A stretch of DNA of 6,908 nucleotides, from the NCBI GenBank assembly GCA_036393335.1, contig DASWHD010000091.1, positions 1-6,908 on the forward strand, given 5' to 3'. Positions 1 through 6,273 of the stretch are shown here, piece after piece. Below the pieces are notes generated by a model. The model was given only the letters and a program-made list of their open reading frames with translations, did no database searches and had not been told where the DNA came from. This stretch comes from DASWHD01 sp036393335. GTDB lineage: Bacteria > CG2-30-53-67 > CG2-30-70-394. Each line of letters begins with the position of its first letter. The first letter of the stretch is position 1. The translations under genes were made by a program, and so were the position numbers.

Positions 1-1
1 C

Positions 2-1399
2 CCTAACCGGGCGCGCGGCTATGCCAAGAACCTCGCCGCCCACCTGCGCAAGATGGACGAGACGGAGCTGGCGGCACGGCAGGCGGCGGCGGACCTGGCG
101 ATCAAGGAGATGGGGATCACCTTTACCGTCTACTCCCAGGCCAAGGGCGGAACCATCGACCGTGCCTGGCCCTTCGACATCATCCCGCGCATCATCCCCA
201 AGTCCGAATGGGACAAGGTCGAAGCCGGCCTGAAGCAACGGGTCAAGGCCCTGAACCTGTTCATCGACGACCTGTACCACGACCAGAAGATCGTCAAGGA
301 TGGGGTCTTCCCGGCAGAGGTGCTAGCCGACTCCAAGAACTTCCGCCCGCAGTGCGCCGGGGTGAATCCGCCGCTGGGCATCTGGGCCCACATCTGCGGC
401 TCGGACTTGGTGCGGGACGCCGACGGCACGATCTACGTCCTGGAAGACAACCTGCGCGTGCCGTCTGGGGTGTCCTACATGCTGGAGAACCGCCAGGTCA
501 CCAAGCGCGTCTTTCCCGAGCTGTTCGAGGATTACGCGCCCATGCCGGTGGACGACTACCCCAACCAGCTCTATGACACCCTCGCGGCGTTGTCGCCGCG
601 CCGGGTGCGCAACCCCGAGGTGGTCGTGCTGACGCCCGGCATCTACAACTCGGCCTATTTCGAGCACGCCTATCTCGCGCAGCAGATGGGCTGCCAACTG
701 GTCGAAGGCCGCGACCTGTTCGTCGACGGCGACGACTGTGTGCAGATGCGCACCATCAACGGCCCGCAGCGGGTGGACGTGATCTATCGGCGCATCGACG
801 ACCTGTTCCTGGACCCCGCGACCTTCAACCCCGAGTCGGCGCTCGGGGTACCCGGGCTGTTCCGGGCATGGCAGACCGGCAAGGTGGCCGTCGCCAACGC
901 CCCCGGCGCCGGGGTGGCCGACGACAAGGTCGTGTACGCCTTCGTCCCCGCAATCATCAGGTACTACCTGGACGAGGAGCCCGGCATCCCCAATGTCCCG
1001 ACCTATCGCTGCATGGACAAGGAGGAACGCCAATACGTGCTGGCGCACCTGCACGAGCTGGTGGTCAAGCCGGCGAACGAGTCGGGCGGCTACGGCATGC
1101 TGATGGGGCCGATGTCCACCGCCAAGGAGCGGGCGACCTTCGCGCGCCTGATCCGCCGCAACCCGCGCAACTACATCGCCCAGCCGACCCTGTCCATCTC
1201 CACCGTGCCGACCGTAGTGGGGGACCACGTCGAACCGCGCCACGTCGACCTGCGGCCGTTCATCCTCAGCGGCAAGACGATCCAGGTGACCATGGGCGGC
1301 CTGACGCGGGTGGCGCTGCGCAAGGGCTCGCTGGTGGTCAACTCCTCCCAGGGGGGAGGCAGCAAGGACACCTGGATTGTCGCCGAGGAGAAGGGCTGA
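2..1399 (+). CDS. Circularly permuted ATP-grasp (type 2) amidoligase-like protein, 5' end outside window
   Basis: The reading frame is open from base 2, so the true start lies upstream; the ATG at 53 is internal because the preceding 17 codons (PNRARGYAKNLAAHLRK) read as family sequence. The visible part is 465 residues. Motifs, numbered from Met at 53: PFDIIPRIIP (40-49), LKQRVKALNLF (60-70), VLEDNLRVPSGVSYMLENR (129-147), VDVIYRRIDD (241-250), VVKPANESGGYG (337-348), DLRPF (399-403) and GGGSKDTW (434-441). These are hallmarks of the DUF404/DUF407 family, now called circularly permuted ATP-grasp type 2. The glycine-rich VKPANESGGYG and the EDN motif probably belong to the ATP/Mg site. Known for the family: these proteins are predicted, not proven, to make amide bonds on a peptide or protein acceptor, and their genes sit next to alpha-E genes, often with a transglutaminase-like gene and an Anbu-type proteasome homologue. 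The stop shares one base with the alpha-E start, so coupled translation is likely. Substrate unknown. Confidence 0.93.
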   Translation, partial: PNRARGYAKNLAAHLRKMDETELAARQAAADLAIKEMGITFTVYSQAKGGTIDRAWPFDIIPRIIPKSEWDKVEAGLKQRVKALNLFIDDLYHDQKIVKDGVFPAEVLADSKNFRPQCAGVNPPLGIWAHICGSDLVRDADGTIYVLEDNLRVPSGVSYMLENRQVTKRVFPELFEDYAPMPVDDYPNQLYDTLAALSPRRVRNPEVVVLTPGIYNSAYFEHAYLAQQMGCQLVEGRDLFVDGDDCVQMRTINGPQRVDVIYRRIDDLFLDPATFNPESALGVPGLFRAWQTGKVAVANAPGAGVADDKVVYAFVPAIIRYYLDEEPGIPNVPTYRCMDKEERQYVLAHLHELVVKPANESGGYGMLMGPMSTAKERATFARLIRRNPRNYIAQPTLSISTVPTVVGDHVEPRHVDLRPFILSGKTIQVTMGGLTRVALRKGSLVVNSSQGGGSKDTWIVAEEKG

Positions 1400-2349
1400 T
1401 GCTGTCGCGGGTCGCGGAGAACCTGTACTGGCTGTCGCGGTACGTGGAGCGGGCGGAGAACACCGCCCGCCTGGTGAACGTCAACGCCTTCCTGCTGCTG
1501 GACCTGCCGCGCGGCACCACGCCGGGCTGGGAGCCGCTGATCGCCATCACCGGCTCTCAGCCGCTGTATCAGGAACTGTACGGCCGTTGCGACGAACGCA
1601 GCGTGGTCCGCTTCCTGGTCGGCGATCCCCGCAACCCAACCTCGATCCTGAGCTGCCTGCAGATGGCGCGGGAGAACTGCCGCACGGTGCGCGACATCCT
1701 GCCGCGCGAGATGTGGGAGCTGGTGACGCAGTTGTTGCTACACGTGCGGGAAGATCTCGCGGCTGGCCTCTCCAAGGGGAGGCGCCACACCTACCTGCGC
1801 AGGGTCATCGAGGGGTCGGAGCTGATCACCGGCAAGATCATCTCGACCATGCTGTGCGACGAGGCCTACCACTTCCTCGCCATGGGCCGGAACATCGAGC
1901 GCGCCGACATGACCACACGCATCATCGACGTGCGCACCGGCAGCCTGCTGCCCGGCGACACCACGGAGCTGCGGCCGTTCGAGACCATCCAGTGGGTCAG
2001 CGTGCTCAAGTCCCTAAGCGCCTACCAGATGTACCGGCGCAAGATGCAGGCGCAGGTGCAGCGCAGCGAGGTGCTGCGTTTCCTGTTCCTGGACCGCCAG
2101 TTCCCGCGCTCCTTCCTGCGCTGCCTGGACGCCATCGGCGAGAGCCTGGCGACGCTGAAGAGCCCGCGCGAGATCGTCGAGCGGCTGAAGGACTTCATCG
2201 CCAAGATGGCGGCGACGCCAGTGGAGGAGCTCCGCCACGACGACCTGCACGCCTTTATCGACGCCCTGCAGCTCGGGCTCATCGAGCTGCACGAGCAGAT
2301 CGCGACCACCTATTTCCTGCCTCCACAAATGCAGGTGCAGAGCGCCTGA
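1399..2349 (+). CDS. Alpha-E domain protein (DUF403), partner of the ATP-grasp amidoligase
   Basis: A 316-residue, mostly helical protein of full family length. The N-terminal SRVAENLYWLSRYVERAENT is the diagnostic alpha-E motif. A second Arg/Glu helix, FLAMGRNIERADMTTRIIDV, lies near residues 154-173. No signal peptide or membrane segment is visible, so it should be cytosolic. The ATG at 1399 overlaps the last base of the upstream stop (TGATG), and GAGGAG at 1385-1390 lies 8 bases ahead as a ribosome binding site; no other start would retain the signature helix. Known for the family: alpha-E proteins occur almost always beside, or fused to, circularly permuted ATP-grasp proteins and are thought to act in the same predicted ligation pathway; their exact role is unknown. 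No transglutaminase-like gene follows, unlike many relatives. The stop codon is the first three bases of a 17-bp tandem repeat. Confidence 0.95.
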   Translation: MLSRVAENLYWLSRYVERAENTARLVNVNAFLLLDLPRGTTPGWEPLIAITGSQPLYQELYGRCDERSVVRFLVGDPRNPTSILSCLQMARENCRTVRDILPREMWELVTQLLLHVREDLAAGLSKGRRHTYLRRVIEGSELITGKIISTMLCDEAYHFLAMGRNIERADMTTRIIDVRTGSLLPGDTTELRPFETIQWVSVLKSLSAYQMYRRKMQAQVQRSEVLRFLFLDRQFPRSFLRCLDAIGESLATLKSPREIVERLKDFIAKMAATPVEELRHDDLHAFIDALQLGLIELHEQIATTYFLPPQMQVQSA

Positions 2350-2391
2350 CCCGGCAACAGGCTTGACCCGGCAACAGGCTTGACCCGGCAA
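2347..2391 (+). repeat. 17-bp tandem repeat, about 2.6 copies, starting at the alpha-E stop codon
   Basis: The unit TGACCCGGCAACAGGCT occurs exactly at 2347-2363 and 2364-2380, followed by 11 matching bases at 2381-2391. The first TGA is the stop codon of the alpha-E gene, so copy-number change would not affect that protein. The two unit junctions create TTGACC hexamers (2363 and 2380) that resemble a -35 box, but no good -10 follows at the right distance. Confidence 0.95.
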
Positions 2392-2577
2392 ATGGTTCCG
2401 GGTGGGATGGGCGGAGTGACCGCCCGTCGCTTGCTGCTCAGTTTCGACCGCACGGTTAGAATGATTTTCAACGATTCATCGGGCGGTGCCGAACGACCCT
2501 CCAGGGAGCGCGATGGAGCGCTAAGTAATCTCTTCCCGGGGATCGCGGCTACGGACCCGGCCGAGAGAGCGGATTTT
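2350..2577. other. 228-bp gap before the sensor kinase gene; probable site of its promoter
   Basis: This gap separates the amidoligase pair from the signalling cassette. One frame stays open from 2380 into the kinase. Its codons here include TCA, CGA, AGG, GGA, CTA, AGT, AAT and AGA, unlike the G/C-ending codons of every real gene nearby, so I read it as non-coding. It holds the 17-bp repeat, a -10-like TAGAAT at 2457-2462 without a convincing -35, and two small hairpins: CCCT-CC-AGGG (2497-2506) and AGCGC-GATGGA-GCGCT (2507-2522). The second hairpin overlaps a direct repeat GGAGCGC at 2505-2511 and 2515-2521. These could be operator-like but are short. Confidence 0.5.
2563..2569 (+). promoter_or_regulatory. 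Ribosome binding site supporting the kinase start at 2578
   Basis: GAGAGAG lies 8 bases before ATG 2578. The earlier in-frame starts (TTG 2380, ATG 2392, 2407 and 2461) lack a clear Shine-Dalgarno sequence and would add residues with atypical codon use. The match to AGGAGG is only partial. Confidence 0.45.
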
Positions 2578-4146
2578 ATGGACATCGCACACAAACAGGA
2601 TGCCAGCTTCGACAGCACCCTGTTGCGGGCGATGGTCATGAACGCCGTCGACGGCATCATCGCCATCGATACGCACGGTCAAGTCCGCATGATGAATCCG
2701 GCGGCAGAGCGCCTGTTCGGCTACGCCGCGGCGGAGGTACTCGGGCAGAACGTCTCCATGCTCATGCCCGAGCCGTATCACTCGGAGCACGACACCTATC
2801 TGCGCACCTACCTGGAGACCGGGACGCGGAAGATCATCGGCATCGGCCGGGAGGTGGAGGGCAGGCGCAAAGAGGGGACCACCTTCCCGATGTACCTGTC
2901 GGTGGCGGAGGTGCGTGACGGCGATGACATCCTGTTCGCCGGCATCGTCCACGATCTCACCGAGCATAATCAGGCGGCGCAAGAGATGCAGCGCATGCGC
3001 TCGTATCTCAAGAACATCATCGACTCGATGCCATCCATGCTGGTGGGCGTCGATATCAATGGGCGCGTCACCGAGTGGAACTACGAGGCCGAGCATGAAA
3101 CCGGCGTCCCCTCGCGCGACGCGCTGGGGCGCAGCTTCGTGGAGCTGCTGCCGCAACTCGCGGCCCTCCAGGAGAAGGTGCACGAGGCGGTGCGCCTGCG
3201 GCGGTCCGTCCGTACCGAACGCCTAGCGGTAGAGGAGGGGGACCAGGTCCGGTACTCCGACGTGGTCGTCTACCCGCTCATCGCCAACGGGACGGTCGGG
3301 GCCGTCATCCGGGTAGACGACGTCACCAACCGCGTGCGCATAGAACAGATGATGGTACAGACGGAGAAGATGATGTCGGTGGGGGGGCTGGCCGCCGGGA
3401 TGGCCCACGAGATCAACAATCCGCTGAGCGGCATCTTGCAGGGCTGTCAAAACCTGTCGCGCCGCCTGTCGGTGGACCTTCCCGCCAACCAGGTCGTGGC
3501 CGAAGAGCTGGGTCTCGATTTCGGCCGGGTACGGGATTACCTGGAGAAGCGCGGCATCTTTGACTTCGTCCACGGCATGCACGCCGCCGCCCTGCGCGCG
3601 AGCGGCATCGTCGCCGACATGCTGGCCTTCAGCCGCCGCAGCAATGCGGGGTTCGCTCCCGTACGCATCGCAGAGTCGCTAGAGACGGTGCTGCGCCTTG
3701 CCGACAGCGACTACGACCTGAAGAAGAAATACGACTTCCGCCGGATAGAGGTGGTGCGCGACTACGACCTTGAGCTGCCGCCGGTGCACTGCAACCGCAC
3801 GGAGATCGAGCAGGTGTTCCTGAATGTGATCAAGAACGCCGCCCAGGCCCTCGCAGGCCAAGCCGCGCGTGCCGGGCGGATCACGCTGCGCACACACAAG
3901 GAGAAGGATGTTGCCCGGATAGAGATCGCCGACAACGGGCCGGGCATCGATGAGAACCTCCGCGGGCGCGTGTTCGAGCCATTCTTCACCACCAAGCCGG
4001 TCGGGGTGGGCACGGGGCTGGGGCTGTCGGTCTCGTATTTCATCGTCACCGAGCGCCATCACGGCACCATCACCGTCGAGCCCGTGCCAGGCGGTGGGAG
4101 CTGCTTCGTCATCCGTCTGCCACTCTCCGGGGAGGCGGCACCATGA
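2578..4146 (+). CDS. Cytosolic PAS-PAS sensor histidine kinase with FixL-like first PAS domain
   Basis: 522 residues from ATG 2578 (588 if the TTG at 2380 were used). No transmembrane stretch is seen, so it senses a cytoplasmic signal. Order: PAS1 about 12-130, PAS2 about 141-250, a short helical linker, a HisKA-like dimerisation helix with phospho-acceptor His277 in MAHEINNPL, then an ATP-binding domain: N box NVIKNAAQAL (416-425), G1 DNGPGID (452-458), F box FEPFFTTK (466-473) and G2 GTGLGLSV (478-485). PAS1 resembles the FixL heme domain: MPEPYHSEHDTY places His71 where FixL has its proximal heme His, and IIGIGR places Arg91 exactly 20 residues later, where FixL has its distal Arg. Between the two dimerisation helices there is an extra segment of about 40 residues (roughly 295-333, containing LPANQVVAEELGLD). 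The stop overlaps the next start as ATGA. Heme binding is inferred; some PAS domains share parts of these motifs without binding heme. Start choice is the least certain point. Confidence 0.93.
   Translation: MDIAHKQDASFDSTLLRAMVMNAVDGIIAIDTHGQVRMMNPAAERLFGYAAAEVLGQNVSMLMPEPYHSEHDTYLRTYLETGTRKIIGIGREVEGRRKEGTTFPMYLSVAEVRDGDDILFAGIVHDLTEHNQAAQEMQRMRSYLKNIIDSMPSMLVGVDINGRVTEWNYEAEHETGVPSRDALGRSFVELLPQLAALQEKVHEAVRLRRSVRTERLAVEEGDQVRYSDVVVYPLIANGTVGAVIRVDDVTNRVRIEQMMVQTEKMMSVGGLAAGMAHEINNPLSGILQGCQNLSRRLSVDLPANQVVAEELGLDFGRVRDYLEKRGIFDFVHGMHAAALRASGIVADMLAFSRRSNAGFAPVRIAESLETVLRLADSDYDLKKKYDFRRIEVVRDYDLELPPVHCNRTEIEQVFLNVIKNAAQALAGQAARAGRITLRTHKEKDVARIEIADNGPGIDENLRGRVFEPFFTTKPVGVGTGLGLSVSYFIVTERHHGTITVEPVPGGGSCFVIRLPLSGEAAP
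4131..4135 (+). promoter_or_regulatory. Shine-Dalgarno site for the CheY-like gene, inside the kinase gene
   Basis: GGAGG lies 7 bases before ATG 4143, within the last codons of the kinase gene. It supports independent as well as coupled initiation at the ATGA overlap. Confidence 0.7.
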
Positions 4147-4532
4147 ACCTGCGCGTGCTGGTGGTGGATGATGAGCCCTTCGTGGCGGAAACCCTGCGCG
4201 CCTTCCTGGAGGACGAAGGGATGCAGGTGCGCATCGAGCCCTCGGGCGAGGCCGCCCTCGCCGCCGTCCAATCCGGTGCGGCGTTCGATGCCTGCATCAT
4301 GGATCTGCGCCTGCCAGGAATGGACGGCGACGTGGCGGCCCAGGAGCTACATCGCCTCTGTCCCGGCCTGCGGTTTCTCTTCCACACCGGCTCGACGGAT
4401 TACGTCCTGCCCGCGGCGTTGCGCGCCATCGGCATCCGCAAGTCGCACCTGTTCAGAAAACCCCTCGCCGACATGGCGCCCCTGGCAAAGGCGCTGCACG
4501 CGTTGCACGGGGCGTCCACGAGAGAGCCATGA
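4143..4532 (+). CDS. Single-domain CheY-like response regulator
   Basis: 129 residues forming only a receiver domain with no output domain. The acidic pocket is Asp9-Asp10, the phospho-acceptor is Asp54 (in MDLRLPGMDG), the switch Thr is Thr82 (HTGS) and the conserved Lys is Lys106 (RKP). All catalytic residues are present, so phosphotransfer from the upstream kinase is expected. It begins at an ATGA overlap with the kinase and ends at another ATGA overlap with the receiver-PP2C gene, which fixes it in the same translational unit. Stand-alone receivers act through protein partners, as phosphate sinks, or as relay intermediates; which applies here cannot be told from sequence. Its phosphorylation-site segment is nearly identical at DNA level to that of the next gene, so it may derive from a copy of that receiver. 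Confidence 0.95.
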   Translation: MNLRVLVVDDEPFVAETLRAFLEDEGMQVRIEPSGEAALAAVQSGAAFDACIMDLRLPGMDGDVAAQELHRLCPGLRFLFHTGSTDYVLPAALRAIGIRKSHLFRKPLADMAPLAKALHALHGASTREP

Positions 4533-5719
4533 GCCAAGCGCCCACCGTACTCACCATCGAGGACGAGGCGGCAATCCGCCGGGGCATCGCGGTCTACCTC
4601 GAAGACAGCGGCTTTCGCGTGCTGGAGGCCGACGACGGGATCCGCGGCCTCGAGGTCATGCGCACGCAGCACCCGGATGTCGTGCTATGTGACCTGCGCC
4701 TGCCCGGAATGGACGGGCTTGAGGTCCTCTCCACAATTACCCGCGAGTCCCCCGAGACGCCGGTCATCGTCGTGTCGGGGATGAGCGAGCTGAGCTACGC
4801 GGTGCAGGCCCTCAAACGCGGCGCCTGGGACTACATCACCAAGCCGATCCCGGAGATGGGCGTGCTGGAGGGTGCCGTGCGGCGGGCCCTGGATCGCGCC
4901 CGGCTGCGGCGCGAGAACCGCAGCTACCGGGTACATCTGGAGGTCTTGAACCGGGAGCTGACCCGCACCCTGCACCAACTCCAGACGGACGAGCAGGCGG
5001 CCCGGCGGATTCAGTTCCAGCTCCTGCCGGAGGACGGGTGGCAGTTCGGGGAGTACTGCTTTTCCCGGCGACTCTACCCCGCGACGTTGCTCAGCGGCGA
5101 CTTCGTCGACTACTTCCCGATCGACGACCGCCACGCCGGCTTCTACATGGCGGACGTGTCGGGGCACGGTGCCGCCTCCGCATTCGTGACGGTGATGATC
5201 AAGACCCTGGTCGGACAGTACCAGGAGGGCTACGAGGAGGACGGGGACGACACGATCCTCCACCCGGACCGGACCCTGGAACGTCTCAATCGGGATGTCT
5301 GTCGCCAACATCTCGACCAGTACCTGACCATGTTCTACGGCGTCCTCGACCGGGAGCGGGGACAGATGACGTGCAGCAATGGCGGTCAGTTCCCCTACCC
5401 TATGTTGTACGACGGCGGGGAGGCTCGCCCGCTCACCAGTCGCAGCCGGCCAGTGGGGCTGTTCGATGACTCGCATTACATACCCCAATGTCTCGACTTG
5501 CCTGAGGCATCCGCGCTGTGGCTGGTCTCCGACGGGGCGCTGGAGCTGCTGCCGCAGGCGACCCTGCGGGAGAAACGCGAGGCCTTGTGCGCCTGCGTGC
5601 AGCGCTCGCCTCAGGCGCGACCAGCAGAGTTGGCGACGAGGCTGGGGATCGCGGCGTCGACCACCGCGCTGCTGGACGATGTCGCCTTCCTCGCCGTGAG
5701 CAGGGGCTGTCATGGATAA
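4529..5719 (+). CDS. rssB: RssB-type response regulator with PP2C (SpoIIE/RsbU-like) serine phosphatase output
   Basis: 396 residues. The receiver (about 5-120) has acidic pocket Glu11-Asp12, phospho-acceptor Asp55 (CDLRLPGMDG), Ser83 and Lys105 (TKP). A charged helix of about 120-160 (RRALDRARLRRENRSY...) links it to a PP2C-like domain (about 160-391). Metal-binding acidic residues are in place: Asp191 (LSGDFVDYF), Asp209 (ADVSGHGAAS), Asp335 (SDG) and Asp383-Asp384 (LLDDVAFLAV). The domain should therefore be an active Mn/Mg-dependent phosphatase, unlike E. coli RssB, whose PP2C-like domain is degenerate and which serves as a ClpXP adaptor for RpoS. Receiver-PP2C proteins beside a STAS gene are typical of the pseudomonad RssB/RssC and HsbR/HsbA partner switches, where the substrate is the phosphorylated STAS protein. 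The start is an ATGA overlap with the CheY-like gene; the stop lies inside the next gene. The symbol rests on family resemblance; direct control of RpoS here is not shown. Confidence 0.93.
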   Translation: MSQAPTVLTIEDEAAIRRGIAVYLEDSGFRVLEADDGIRGLEVMRTQHPDVVLCDLRLPGMDGLEVLSTITRESPETPVIVVSGMSELSYAVQALKRGAWDYITKPIPEMGVLEGAVRRALDRARLRRENRSYRVHLEVLNRELTRTLHQLQTDEQAARRIQFQLLPEDGWQFGEYCFSRRLYPATLLSGDFVDYFPIDDRHAGFYMADVSGHGAASAFVTVMIKTLVGQYQEGYEEDGDDTILHPDRTLERLNRDVCRQHLDQYLTMFYGVLDRERGQMTCSNGGQFPYPMLYDGGEARPLTSRSRPVGLFDDSHYIPQCLDLPEASALWLVSDGALELLPQATLREKREALCACVQRSPQARPAELATRLGIAASTTALLDDVAFLAVSRGCHG

Positions 5720-6218
5720 AGGCCGCGTATTGCATGCCAGCCATGAGGGCGTCGAGGTCCTGCGCTATGTTGGGGACATCCGCTACACCCTCGCGCCGTC
5801 TCTGGCCCGCTTCCTCGATGACCTATTCTCCCGCACCACGCCGGTGGGATTCGTGGTCGACCTCCACGAAGCGGGGACCATCGATAGCACCAACCTCGGC
5901 CTCCTGGTACGCATCGCCAAGCGCATGGCGGAAAGGGGTGGGCCGCGGCTGATGGTGATCTCGGGCCAGGAGGACATCGATGATCTCCTGGGCGCCCTCG
6001 GTCTGGATGAGGTGTTCGACATCGTGGGCAGCGATGGCCACGAGCGGGAAGCGGAGCAGGAGGTCCCCATGGCCAAGGCCAGCGGCGCGGATGTCGCCCG
6101 GACCGTGCTGGCGGCGCACCGCCTGCTGATGGACCTCAACGAGCACAACCGCGACCAGTTCCGAGACGTCGTGGCCCTCTTCGAGCAACAGGCCGCCGGT
6201 GCCGGAGACCCAGACTGA
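5712..6218 (+). CDS. rssC: STAS-domain anti-sigma-factor antagonist, RssC-like
   Basis: 168 residues; it starts 8 bases before the end of the phosphatase gene. The STAS fold covers about residues 1-105, with the signature VVDLHEAGTIDSTNLGLLVR. Ser59 of the DST triplet is the expected phosphorylation site. Known for the family: the unphosphorylated antagonist binds an anti-sigma factor (often an RsbW-like kinase) and frees the sigma factor; PP2C phosphatases restore this form. The position directly after a receiver-PP2C gene makes that protein its probable phosphatase. Residues 106-168 form a charged extension (EREAEQEV, then a helix with LLMDLNEHNRDQFRDVVAL) that is not part of a minimal STAS domain; I recall a similar tail in RssC-like proteins, but its role is unknown. 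No anti-sigma factor or sigma factor gene lies in the window. An alternative is a role in surface or motility signalling like HsbA. Confidence 0.92.
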   Translation: MDKGRVLHASHEGVEVLRYVGDIRYTLAPSLARFLDDLFSRTTPVGFVVDLHEAGTIDSTNLGLLVRIAKRMAERGGPRLMVISGQEDIDDLLGALGLDEVFDIVGSDGHEREAEQEVPMAKASGADVARTVLAAHRLLMDLNEHNRDQFRDVVALFEQQAAGAGDPD

Positions 6219-6224
6219 CCCCGG

Positions 6225-6247
6225 GGCCGCTCGCGCTCGTTGCGGCC
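6225..6247 (+). terminator. Possible weak terminator hairpin after the STAS gene
   Basis: GGCCGC (6225-6230) pairs with GCGGCC (6242-6247) across an 11-base loop, 7 bases after the stop codon. No T-run follows, so it is not a classical intrinsic terminator. The right arm is part of the perfect palindrome TGCGGCCGCA (6241-6250), which would compete with this pairing. Confidence 0.2.
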
Positions 6248-6273
6248 GCACGACGCGCGGAGGAGTACCTGGC

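Noticed and set aside
323..1243. Long open frame on the - strand opposite the ATP-grasp gene (306 codons)
   Set aside because: It lies wholly antisense to a gene with clear family motifs; its His/Val/Gly-rich translation is typical of a shadow frame in GC-rich DNA.
2363..2408. Promoter using the TTGACC boxes of the tandem repeat
   Set aside because: At 17-base spacing the -10 positions read CGGCAA and TGGGAT, which are poor matches.
2457..2462. TAGAAT as a -10 promoter box
   Set aside because: The nearest -35-like hexamer (TTGCTG at 2431-2436) would be 20 bases away, which is too far; kept only as a remark.
2380..2577. N-terminal extension of the kinase from TTG 2380 or ATG 2392, 2407 or 2461
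   Set aside because: Codon use here is unlike the flanking genes, the TTG lies in a tandem repeat, and no ribosome binding site is evident. ATG 2578 has GAGAGAG at a suitable distance and sits just before the PAS domain.
4685..5713. Long open frame on the - strand opposite the receiver-PP2C gene (342 codons)
   Set aside because: It is antisense to a well-supported gene and its product has no recognisable motif.
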